Shown piece by piece: positions 5,549 through 11,075 of a stretch of 11,197 nt of DNA. Source of the DNA: Candidatus Falkowiibacteriota bacterium (GTDB lineage: Bacteria; Patescibacteriota; Patescibacteriia; Patescibacteriales; SZUA-104). The notes under the pieces were generated by a model. That model did not search any database, was not told where the DNA came from, and saw nothing but the letters and a program-made list of their open reading frames with translations. Every line of letters begins with the position of its first letter. Within the stretch, counting starts at the first letter, position 1. Both the position numbers and the translations under genes were made by a program. Where the stretch lies: assembly GCA_003231075.1 (NCBI GenBank), contig QIIF01000073.1, forward strand, positions 1 through 11,197, in the 5' to 3' direction.

Positions 5549-6946
5549 ATGAAATACTTTTTTGTTTTGGGGAAAAATCCAACATTATCCATGGCTGAAA
5601 TATCGGCTTTTTTTTGTCTGCGCGCGAAAGAGACTAAGTCTCCAATTGGAGACTTAGTCTCCGGGGATATTTTTATTTTGGAAACTGAAAAAGAAATTAA
5701 CGCAAAAGAATTAATTAAAAAATTAGGCGGCGTTATTAAAATCGGGATTATTGAATCCGCCGTAGAGACGCGCCGCGGCGCGTCTCTACAACATGAACAC
5801 CATGATAACACCAAGACACGCCGCGGCGTGTCTCTACTGGAAGCTGCCTTGAAATTAATAAATTTTAATGATATAGAGGGTAAATTTAAATTCGGTGTTT
5901 CGTATTACGGCAAAAATAAATTTAATATAAAACCGTTGGGGATGGAAATTAAAAAATATCTGCGAGAAAAGAGTATCAGCTGCCGCTGGGTGGTAAGCCG
6001 CGAGCCCACGCTCTCAAGCGTGGTTGTTGAACAAAACAAACTTGCCGGCAAGGGCATGGAGATTGTTTTAATTGAAAAACCCCCCCACCCCCTCTTGCCC
6101 CGCTGTGGCGGTGGTTATCAAGGGGGCAGTCATCCCCCAACCCCAATGTCAGCGGAGGCGACAGAAAAAGCCCCCTTGATAAAGGGGGTTGGGGGGATTA
6201 TAATCGGACAAACTTTGGCGGTTCAGCCGTTTAAAGAGCTGTCATTCAGAGATTACGGCAGGCCGGCGCGAGATGACCGCTCGGGAATGATCCCGCCCAA
6301 GCTGGCGCAGATTATGATAAATTTAGCGGACGGGACGCCGGAGCGTAGCGGAGGCGGCCCGTCCCGTCCGCTATCAAAGCGGACGACATTATTAGACCCT
6401 TTCTGCGGGTCAGGCACAATCTTAACCGAAGCTTTGTTAATGGGATATGATAATGTTATCGGGACGGATATTTCTGAAAAAGCGGTTAATGATACGAAAA
6501 AAAATATTGCGTGGGCAGAGCGCAGATTTAAGATTAAAGATTTAAGATTTAAGATTTTTAATAAGAGCGCGGCTGAATTATCAAAATTTATCAAACCAAA
6601 TTCCATTGACGCGATTGTGACAGAGCCGTATTTGGGGCCGCAGAGAGGAAGAGTTGATTTTAAAAAAGTAATTAAAGAGCTGGAAGATTTATACGGCAAG
6701 AGTTTAATTGAGTTTAAAAAAGTATTAAAATCGCGCGAGCGAGCGGTTATGGTGTGGCCCGTGTTTCGCGCAACGCATAACTCGCAACGCATAACGCCGA
6801 AGTTAAACGGGTTTAAAATAGTTAACCCTATCTCGCCCGGATTGCGGGAAAATGCTATAATTAAGTTAACCGACAGAAACACGATTATTTACGGGAGAGA
6901 GGGCCAAAAGGTTTGGAGAGAGATTGTGGTTTTAGAAAAAAGATAA
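5549..6946 (+). CDS. THUMP-domain, Trm11-like RNA methyltransferase with multiple in-frame repeat insertions
   Basis: Predicted SAM-dependent tRNA guanine N2-methyltransferase of the Trm11/TrmG10 type. The N-terminus MKYFFVLGKNPTLSMAEI and a THUMP-like region (to about 175) precede a Rossmann methyltransferase. The conserved stretch RDYGRPARD...SGMIPPKLAQIMINLA (234-260) leads to SAM-binding motif I LLDPFCGSGT (281-290), TDIS (306-309) and a motif IV reading VTEPYLG (357-363) where DPPYG would be usual. At 465 residues it is well above my estimate of 330-350 for the type. The excess matches repeats inside the frame: residues 28-38, 72-81, 89-95, 177-217, 259-275 and 326-337. The core motifs lie outside the insertions and no stop is introduced, so it may still be functional. 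Exact substrate unknown. Confidence 0.85.
   Translation: MKYFFVLGKNPTLSMAEISAFFCLRAKETKSPIGDLVSGDIFILETEKEINAKELIKKLGGVIKIGIIESAVETRRGASLQHEHHDNTKTRRGVSLLEAALKLINFNDIEGKFKFGVSYYGKNKFNIKPLGMEIKKYLREKSISCRWVVSREPTLSSVVVEQNKLAGKGMEIVLIEKPPHPLLPRCGGGYQGGSHPPTPMSAEATEKAPLIKGVGGIIIGQTLAVQPFKELSFRDYGRPARDDRSGMIPPKLAQIMINLADGTPERSGGGPSRPLSKRTTLLDPFCGSGTILTEALLMGYDNVIGTDISEKAVNDTKKNIAWAERRFKIKDLRFKIFNKSAAELSKFIKPNSIDAIVTEPYLGPQRGRVDFKKVIKELEDLYGKSLIEFKKVLKSRERAVMVWPVFRATHNSQRITPKLNGFKIVNPISPGLRENAIIKLTDRNTIIYGREGQKVWREIVVLEKR
5630..5661. repeat. Perfect 32-bp palindrome inside the methyltransferase gene
   Basis: The half-site GAGACTAAGTCTCCAA meets its exact reverse complement with no spacer. Read in frame it encodes residues 28-38 (ETKSPIGDLVS), just after the family N-terminus. 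The half-site contains its own smaller inverted repeat (GAGACTAAGTCTC). Confidence 0.95.
5762..5789. repeat. Perfect 28-bp palindrome, GTAGAGACGCG type, copy 1
   Basis: The half-site GTAGAGACGCGCCG joins its exact reverse complement with no spacer and encodes residues 72-81 (VETRRGASLQ). It is closely related to the palindrome at 5814-5833. Confidence 0.95.
5814..5833. repeat. Perfect 20-bp palindrome, GAGACGCG type, copy 2
   Basis: The half-site AGACACGCCG plus its reverse complement, continued on the right by CTAC as in copy 1. It encodes KTRRGVS (89-95), parallel to ETRRGAS in copy 1, so the two are diverged copies read in the same frame. Confidence 0.9.
6078..6200. repeat. C/G-run inverted repeat inserted in the methyltransferase frame
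   Basis: TTATCAAGGGGGC (6115-6127) pairs exactly with GCCCCCTTGATAA (6170-6182). Outside these, the C-runs at 6078-6094 pair imperfectly with the G-runs at 6184-6199. It encodes residues 177-217, a Pro/Gly-rich stretch (KPPHPLLPRCGGG...) placed between the THUMP region and the conserved IIIGQTLAVQPF segment. The composition is very unlike the rest of the gene. Confidence 0.85.
6325..6372. repeat. 13-bp inverted repeat inserted before SAM motif I
   Basis: AGCGGACGGGACG (6325-6337) pairs exactly with CGTCCCGTCCGCT (6360-6372) around a 22-base GC-rich loop. It encodes residues 259-275 (ADGTPERSGGGPSRPLS) between the INLA helix and LLDPFCGSGT, a place normally bridged by a short linker. GCGGACG recurs once more at 6379-6385. 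Confidence 0.85.
6524..6558 (+). repeat. Tandem repeat of a 7-base unit (AGATTTA), five copies
   Basis: AGATTTA, AGATTAA, AGATTTA, AGATTTA and AGATTTT run head to tail. Because 7 is not a multiple of 3, three units make one 7-residue period, giving RFKIKDLRFKIF (326-337). Loss or gain of one unit would shift the frame. Confidence 0.9.
6769..6796 (+). repeat. Tandem duplication of a 14-base unit
   Basis: CGCAACGCATAACT is followed immediately by CGCAACGCATAACG. It encodes ATHNSQRITPK near residue 408-418, after the methyltransferase core. Confidence 0.85.
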
Positions 6947-7051
6947 TGATAAACCAGCTGCTGTTTTAAAAAAAACACAAATAATTTAAAATGCGCATTT
7001 GGCATGATTTCTGGTAACGGAATTTGTCCACGAGAATTCCACAGAAGCAAA

Positions 7052-7071
7052 ATTTATTTATTTATTTATTT
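7052..7071 (+). repeat. ATTT tetranucleotide repeat, five copies
   Basis: Five ATTT units lie 45-65 bases before the ATG of the small membrane protein. The frame around them is open from a TTG at 7024, but the residues encoded (LFIYLFL) do not look like a conserved part of the protein. Confidence 0.7.
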
Positions 7072-7116
7072 TTGTCTAAGTCGCCAATGGGAACTTCGGC
7101 AAAATCAAAATTCATT

Positions 7117-7521
7117 ATGAACAACACGCATCGCTATTTAGTAAAAATTATTGCTGCCACAAGCTTTCTTTATGGTATTTTCGGAATTTATGCCGGAATT
7201 GCCGTTATTCACAATTTACTAAAGCTACGAGCATTGGGGCTTGCGGAAGGAATGCCTAACACGAACTTAATTGTAGGATATGCCGCAATAGGAGCCGTAG
7301 TCGGATTTGTGGGAGCAATTGGATCATTGGGATTATTCTTTTTGAAAAAATGGGGATTTTATATTATTTCTTTGTTTTTTATACTTCTTTGGATCTATAG
7401 TCTTATGGCTGAAGGAGGAATAGCAAAAGATTGGCCGACATTGTTGACGGCCGCCGTGTTTTTCTTCTATATTTTATCGCAAAAAAAATTATTTTCACCG
7501 GATGTGTTAAGGGTTAATTGA
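7117..7521 (+). CDS. Small four-helix membrane protein, function unknown
   Basis: I do not recognise a family. From ATG 7117 the product is 134 residues with four hydrophobic segments: residues about 10-31 (IIAATSFLYGIFGIYAGIAV), 52-76 (glycine-rich, GYAAIGAVVGFVGAIGSLGL), 80-99 (WGFYIISLFFILLWIYSLM) and 107-123 (WPTLLTAAVFFFYILS). The loop between helices 1 and 2 is about 20 residues and the C-terminus (KKLFSPDVLRVN) is short and basic. The frame is open upstream to TTG 7024, with ATG 7087 in between; ATG 7117 is preferred because the upstream part contains the ATTT repeat and a hydrophilic Lys/Ser stretch. No Shine-Dalgarno or convincing promoter is seen. It ends in TGA. It stands alone between the methyltransferase and a convergent ychF. 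Confidence 0.7.
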   Translation: MNNTHRYLVKIIAATSFLYGIFGIYAGIAVIHNLLKLRALGLAEGMPNTNLIVGYAAIGAVVGFVGAIGSLGLFFLKKWGFYIISLFFILLWIYSLMAEGGIAKDWPTLLTAAVFFFYILSQKKLFSPDVLRVN

Positions 7522-7531
7522 TTTTCCGTTG

Positions 7532-7570
7532 CGGCAGAATTTCTCCCGCCCAAACGGGAGGATTTTGCCG
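7532..7570 (+). other. GC-rich hairpin downstream of the membrane protein gene
   Basis: CTCCCG (7543-7548) pairs with CGGGAG (7555-7560) around CCCAAA, and CGGCA (7532-7536) pairs with TGCCG (7566-7570) outside an internal loop. It begins 11 bases after the stop codon. No T-run follows, so it is more likely a mRNA 3'-end stabiliser or a repeat than a terminator. Confidence 0.55.
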
Positions 7571-7636
7571 GTTTCATTCGATGACACGGTTGCTGTATTA
7601 AATACTCTAAAACTAAAAACTACCCCCATAACATAA

Positions 7637-7674
7637 AAAAATAGCAACCCCAAAAAATTAAGGTTGCTATTTTT
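7637..7674. terminator. Bidirectional intrinsic terminator between convergent genes
   Basis: A perfect 13-bp stem, AAAAATAGCAACC (7637-7649) with GGTTGCTATTTTT (7662-7674), and a 12-base A-rich loop. The A-run and T-run at the two ends allow it to stop both the plus-strand membrane protein gene and the minus-strand ychF transcript. Confidence 0.9.
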
Positions 7675-7806
7675 CATTGACGCTTTAAGGCATTGAGTTC
7701 CGCTGACTGATACCTGCTATAATCATAGCACATTTATAATGAATATCAAACTAAATTATTTACAGCAAATTTAAAAATTTAAAAACCAAAATGTTAAACG
7801 GAATTA

Positions 7807-8883
7807 CTATTTATTAACCAAAAAATTACAAACATCTCCGTCTTGCATAATGTAGTCCTTGCCCTCTGTTCTGATTAGGCCCTTTTCTTTGGCTTTTGCT
7901 TCGCTGCCGGATTCAATAAATTTTTCCCAGTTAATAACTTCGGCGCGGATAAAACCCTTTTCAAAATCGGTATGAATTACTCCGGCCGCGACAGGCGCTT
8001 TGGCTTCTTTATTCACTGTCCATGCCCGAGTTTCATCAGGGCCGGTTGTGAAAAAGGTGATTAAGCCAAGCAAGCTGTATGAAGTTTTTATTAATTTATT
8101 TAATCCGCTTTCATTTAATCCCAGCTCTTCAATATATTCGGCTTGCTCTTCGTCCGGCAAGCTTGCGATTTCTTCTTCCAGTTTGGCGTTTATCCTGATT
8201 ACTTTGCCGTCCCAGTTTGAGTTCTCTTCTCCCTCCTTTGCTGAGGAGGAATCAGCGTTTGAGTTTAAAACATATATAATCGGCTTTATGGTTAGGGGGT
8301 TAAGTTTTTTTACTTCATTTTTTTCGTCTTCGTCCAGTTCTAAATTTCTAATCGCCCGACCGTTTTCCAGCTCGTTTTTTAATTTTTCCAGCAATCCTTT
8401 TAGTTTAATCATTTCTTTGCCGCCGCTTTTCGCTTCTTTGGAGACTTTTGCCAGCCGTTTTTCAACCGTGGACAGATCAGCGAAAATCAGTTCAAGATTT
8501 ATCGTTTCCCTGTCTCCTTCCGGGTCTATCCTGCCGTCAACATGAATAATGTCCGTATTTTCAAACTCGCGGACAACTTCGCAAATAGCGTCGCACTCCC
8601 TGATATGCGATAAAAATTTATTGCCCAAGCCCTCGCCCTTGTGGGCGCCCTTGACCAGCCCGGCGATATCCGTGAATTCAATCACGGTCGGGATTATTTT
8701 TTTGGGGAGAGACACCGCCGCCAGCTTCGCGAGCCGCCCATCGGGAACCTCAACCACGCCGACATTGGGGTCAATCGTGCAGAAAGGATAATTTGAGGCT
8801 TCGGCCTGCTTTTTTGTTAAGGCGTTAAATAAAGTTGATTTGCCCACATTGGGTAAGCCGACAATGCCGATAGATAAAGACAT
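7807..8883 (-). CDS. ychF: Redox-regulated ATPase YchF (Obg family)
   Basis: A 358-residue P-loop NTPase of the Obg/YchF branch, which prefers ATP and associates with ribosomes in translation and stress control. The P-loop is GLPNVGKST (9-17); TIDPNVG (36-42) and DIAGLVKGAHKGEGLGN (72-88) are the switch regions typical of YchF. A helical insertion runs from about 128 to 195, and the C-terminal TGS-like domain starts near LITFFTTGPDETRAWTV (274-290) and ends DYIMQDGDV (343-351). At the base-recognition site the sequence is NSNAD (207-211), followed by a short Ser/Glu-rich loop, where E. coli has NVNED. Start MSLSIGIVGLPNVGKS is the family N-terminus. A good promoter lies at 8930-8958. No Shine-Dalgarno. 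Confidence 0.97.
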   Translation of the reverse strand: MSLSIGIVGLPNVGKSTLFNALTKKQAEASNYPFCTIDPNVGVVEVPDGRLAKLAAVSLPKKIIPTVIEFTDIAGLVKGAHKGEGLGNKFLSHIRECDAICEVVREFENTDIIHVDGRIDPEGDRETINLELIFADLSTVEKRLAKVSKEAKSGGKEMIKLKGLLEKLKNELENGRAIRNLELDEDEKNEVKKLNPLTIKPIIYVLNSNADSSSAKEGEENSNWDGKVIRINAKLEEEIASLPDEEQAEYIEELGLNESGLNKLIKTSYSLLGLITFFTTGPDETRAWTVNKEAKAPVAAGVIHTDFEKGFIRAEVINWEKFIESGSEAKAKEKGLIRTEGKDYIMQDGDVCNFLVNK

Positions 8884-8929
8884 AAAAATTTATTTTTACT
8901 AGTTAATTTATAATTTCCCGTATTTTAAT

Positions 8930-8958
8930 TTTATACCACAGTATTATTAATAATGCAA
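8930..8958 (-). promoter_or_regulatory. Predicted promoter of ychF
   Basis: On the minus strand TTGCAT (8958-8953), a 17-base spacer, then TATAAA (8935-8930). Predicted start near 8923, leaving a leader of about 40 bases. Confidence 0.65.
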
Positions 8959-8972
8959 AGACTATAAATTAT

Positions 8973-8999
8973 TTGACTATATCGGAATTATAATATAAT
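8973..8999 (+). promoter_or_regulatory. Predicted promoter of the GDP-mannose enzyme gene
   Basis: TTGACT (8973-8978) and TATAAT (8994-8999) with a 15-base spacer; TAATCT two bases further would give 17. It diverges from the ychF promoter. The leader of about 110 bases holds short AACTTTATAA-type direct repeats (about 9017-9053) of the kind also seen at 2955-2985. Confidence 0.5.
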
Positions 9000-9077
9000 C
9001 TATAACGACATTCCAATCTTTAAACTTTCAACTTTATAAACTTTATAACTTTTAACTCATTTTAATAATTCGCATGT

Positions 9078-9109
9078 CCCGCATTTGTAGCGCGGGTTCG
9101 CGAAGCGAA
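9078..9109 (+). promoter_or_regulatory. Twin hairpins at the manC start
   Basis: CCCGC/GCGGG (9078-9082 with 9092-9096, nine-base loop) is followed directly by TTCGC-GAA-GCGAA (9097-9109). The second hairpin ends at the A of the first possible ATG (9109) and six bases before the preferred ATG (9115), so it could hinder initiation or may be a repeat remnant. Confidence 0.5.
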
Positions 9110-9114
9110 TGGCC

Positions 9115-10485
9115 ATGTATTGCATAATTCTCTGCGGCGGGTCGGGTACGCGGCTTTGGCCGCTGTCGCGTAAAAATTTTCCCAAACAATTTTTAAACCT
9201 TTATAGCGATAAATCGTTGTTGCAGGAAACTTTTTTGCGCGCGCGAAAAATTACGAAAATTGAAAATATTATATTAGTCGCCAATAAAGAAAATTATTTT
9301 AATGTTGTAAATCAAGTTAAAGAAATTGAGAAAAAATTCAATAAAGAGCAAGTATTGACCGAGCCCGCCAGCTTAAATACTTTGCCGGCTATCACCTACG
9401 CCCTTAAGTATTTAACGGAGCGAAGACAGATTAATTTAAATGATCCCATAGTTGTTTTGCCGGCTGATCACTATATAGGCGATGAAGAGGCGTATTTAAA
9501 TTTGCTGAAAACCGCCATAGAAAATATAGGAGACAATATCGGGACAATCGGCATTACTCCGACAAAACCGGAAACCGGATACGGATATATTAAAAAAGGG
9601 AAAAAACAAGATAAATATTTTAAAGCCGATGAATTTATTGAAAAACCGGATGTAGAAACCGCTATAATATATGTTCATACCGGCCAGTATGTTTGGAATT
9701 CGGGGATATATATTTTTATTCCAAGAACATTAATAAATGAGCTTGAAAGATACGCGCCTGAATTGCATTCTTTATTTTCAAAATGTCCGGAAGAATTTAT
9801 AAAAAAATTTCCGGAATTGCCCGGTATGTCAATTGATACCGGCATTTCGGAGAAATCAGATAAAATAATAGTTATTGAGGGGGATTTCGGGTGGAGCGAT
9901 ATCGGATCATTTGACAGTTTGGCGGAAGTTATGGGAAAAAACAACAAAGCAAAGCATGTCAGCTTGGATTCAAAAAATATTTTTGTCCATAGCGCCAATA
10001 AGCGTCTTATCGCCACTTCCGGCGTGGAAGATTTGATTATTGTGGAAAATAATGACAGTATTTTAATTCAAAAGAAAGGCAAGAGCAATGATGTCAAAAA
10101 AATAGTTGAACATTTGGAAAAGTATAATTGCGATGAAGCGGAGCATAGTATAATTGTGCACCGCCCATGGGGCAAATATGAGATTTTAATTGAAGAGCCG
10201 GGAGTAAAAACCAAAAAGATAACGGTTTATCCGGGAGCGAAGCTAAGCTTGCAATACCATTATCATCGCGCCGAGCATTGGGTGGTTGTCCGCGGTATGG
10301 CGAAAATCGTTAATGGAGAAAAAGAAATGTTTCTAAAAGAAAATGAAAGCGCGTTTATTCCCGCTATGAATAAGCATCGGTTGGAAAATCCCGGTAAAAC
10401 AAATTTGGAAATAATAGAAGTGCAAACTGGAAGATATACGGGTGAAGATGATATTGTCAGAATTGATGATGAATATAACAGGTAA
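9115..10485 (+). CDS. manC: Mannose-1-phosphate guanylyltransferase / mannose-6-phosphate isomerase (bifunctional)
   Basis: Bifunctional enzyme predicted to turn fructose-6-phosphate into mannose-6-phosphate and mannose-1-phosphate plus GTP into GDP-mannose; a phosphomannomutase is needed between and is not in the window. Residues 1-270 are a nucleotidyltransferase with CGGSGTRLWPLSRKNFPKQF (7-26), LPADH (115-119), FIEKP (174-178), WNSGIY (194-199) and GDFGWSDIGSF (256-266). Residues 347-456 are the type II isomerase cupin: HRPWGKYE, QYHYHRAEHWVVVRG (metal ligands probably His382, His384, Glu387 and His421), FIPAMNKHRLENPG and IEVQTGRYTGEDDIVR. The 456-residue length is normal. ATG 9115 fits the family start; ATG 9109 would add two residues. 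GDP-mannose would feed surface glycans. A terminator follows at 10533. Confidence 0.95.
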   Translation: MYCIILCGGSGTRLWPLSRKNFPKQFLNLYSDKSLLQETFLRARKITKIENIILVANKENYFNVVNQVKEIEKKFNKEQVLTEPASLNTLPAITYALKYLTERRQINLNDPIVVLPADHYIGDEEAYLNLLKTAIENIGDNIGTIGITPTKPETGYGYIKKGKKQDKYFKADEFIEKPDVETAIIYVHTGQYVWNSGIYIFIPRTLINELERYAPELHSLFSKCPEEFIKKFPELPGMSIDTGISEKSDKIIVIEGDFGWSDIGSFDSLAEVMGKNNKAKHVSLDSKNIFVHSANKRLIATSGVEDLIIVENNDSILIQKKGKSNDVKKIVEHLEKYNCDEAEHSIIVHRPWGKYEILIEEPGVKTKKITVYPGAKLSLQYHYHRAEHWVVVRGMAKIVNGEKEMFLKENESAFIPAMNKHRLENPGKTNLEIIEVQTGRYTGEDDIVRIDDEYNR

Positions 10486-10532
10486 TTGCCGCCGAATTAT
10501 CCACTAAACTAAAATTTCAAATTCATTTATAG

Positions 10533-10559
10533 AACTGCCGCCGAGCCGACAGTTTTTTT
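10533..10559 (+). terminator. Intrinsic terminator of manC
   Basis: AACTG (10533-10537) pairs with CAGTT (10550-10554), extended by an inner CG/CG pair across a mismatch, and seven T residues follow. It lies about 50 bases after the manC stop and separates it from the csoR promoter. Confidence 0.75.
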
Positions 10560-10576
10560 GCGTTTAATGCACTCAC

Positions 10577-10605
10577 TTGACAGCGTTTCGCGCGGGTGCT
10601 ATATT
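10577..10605 (+). promoter_or_regulatory. Strong sigma-70-type promoter of csoR
   Basis: A perfect -35 TTGACA (10577-10582), a 17-base spacer and -10 TATATT (10600-10605) preceded by an extended -10 TGC. Predicted start near 10612, about 180 bases before the csoR ATG. This is the best promoter in the window. Confidence 0.85.
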
Positions 10606-10613
10606 GTTTATGT

Positions 10614-10628
10614 ACCTATACCATAGGT
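10614..10628 (+). promoter_or_regulatory. Probable CsoR operator
   Basis: The inverted repeat ACCTAT-ACC-ATAGGT begins two bases after the predicted transcription start, and GTAGGGTA follows. The alternating ACC/GGT style with a short AT-rich core resembles CsoR-family operators, and the position would block initiation. With csoR as the only gene downstream, this points to autorepression relieved by Cu(I). Confidence 0.65.
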
Positions 10629-10677
10629 GTAGGGTAAATAATAATTTAAAGTAAAGGAATCTCAATATTATTCGGGT

Positions 10678-10753
10678 CATTCGGATAATAATTCGTAGAT
10701 TCGGATTATAAGCGTCCGTTTATAATCCGAATCTACGAATTACCGCCCGAATG
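10678..10753. repeat. Large palindrome in the csoR leader
   Basis: A perfect 23-bp stem (10689-10711 with 10720-10742; the left arm starts TAATTCGTAGATTCGG) around an 8-base loop GCGTCCGT, bracketed by outer CATTCGG (10678-10684) and CCGAATG (10747-10753). The TAATTCGTAGAT end resembles the dispersed elements at 3893-3996 and 5312-5354. It lies between promoter and gene, ending 37 bases before the ATG, so it would form a very stable hairpin in the mRNA. Confidence 0.9.
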
Positions 10754-10790
10754 CCACAAATATAATGTTGTGAATTAATTAAACATTATT

Positions 10791-11075
10791 ATGATTAAAA
10801 AACATTACAAAAAACCGGTTGATAAAAAAGATATAATCAGAAGATTGAAAATAATTGACGGCCATTTGAAAAAAGTTATTCAAATGGTGGAGGACGATAA
10901 ATACTGTATTGATATTTTGCAGCAGAGCGCGGCGGTTCAGAGCGCTCTTAAGCAAGTTGACCAGCTTCTTTTGCGCAATCACCTGCATTGTTGCGTCACC
11001 GACGCGATAAAAAGCAATAAAGGCGATGAAGCGATTTTGGAATTGTTGCGGATTTTTAAGAAGATAAGAGAGTAG
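10791..11075 (+). CDS. csoR: Copper-sensing repressor of the CsoR/RcnR/FrmR family
   Basis: A 94-residue all-helical repressor. The family core RRLKIIDGHLKKVIQMVEDDKYCIDILQQSAAVQSAL (17-53) and the HLHCCVTDAI stretch are present. The metal-site fingerprint matches copper sensors: Cys39, His64 and Cys68 have the same spacing as Cys36, His61 and Cys65 of Mycobacterium CsoR, and the second-shell Tyr38 and Glu84 match Tyr35 and Glu81. Cu(I) binding releases DNA in that family. The extra Cys67 and His66 next to the site are worth noting. Its own promoter carries a matching inverted repeat at the start site, implying autoregulation. No copper ATPase or chaperone follows before the window ends. No Shine-Dalgarno is seen. 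Confidence 0.93.
   Translation: MIKKHYKKPVDKKDIIRRLKIIDGHLKKVIQMVEDDKYCIDILQQSAAVQSALKQVDQLLLRNHLHCCVTDAIKSNKGDEAILELLRIFKKIRE

Noticed and set aside
5630..5833. CRISPR array or transposon terminal repeats
   Set aside because: The palindromes differ from one another, have no regular spacers, and no cas or transposase gene is present.
6253..6882. A 209-codon minus-strand open frame
   Set aside because: Antisense shadow of the methyltransferase core; the plus-strand frame has clear motifs.
7024..7116. N-terminal extension of the small membrane protein from TTG 7024
   Set aside because: It would translate the ATTT repeat and a hydrophilic stretch unlike a signal peptide; ATG 7117 is simpler, though not proven.
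7694..7725. Promoter-like TTGAGT ... TATAAT on the plus strand
   Set aside because: The spacer is 19 bases, no plus-strand gene follows (ychF is convergent), and the TATAAT lies in a small hairpin.
8000..8545. A 181-codon plus-strand open frame, Ser/Phe-rich
   Set aside because: Antisense of ychF; its composition is what Lys/Glu-rich codons give on the opposite strand.
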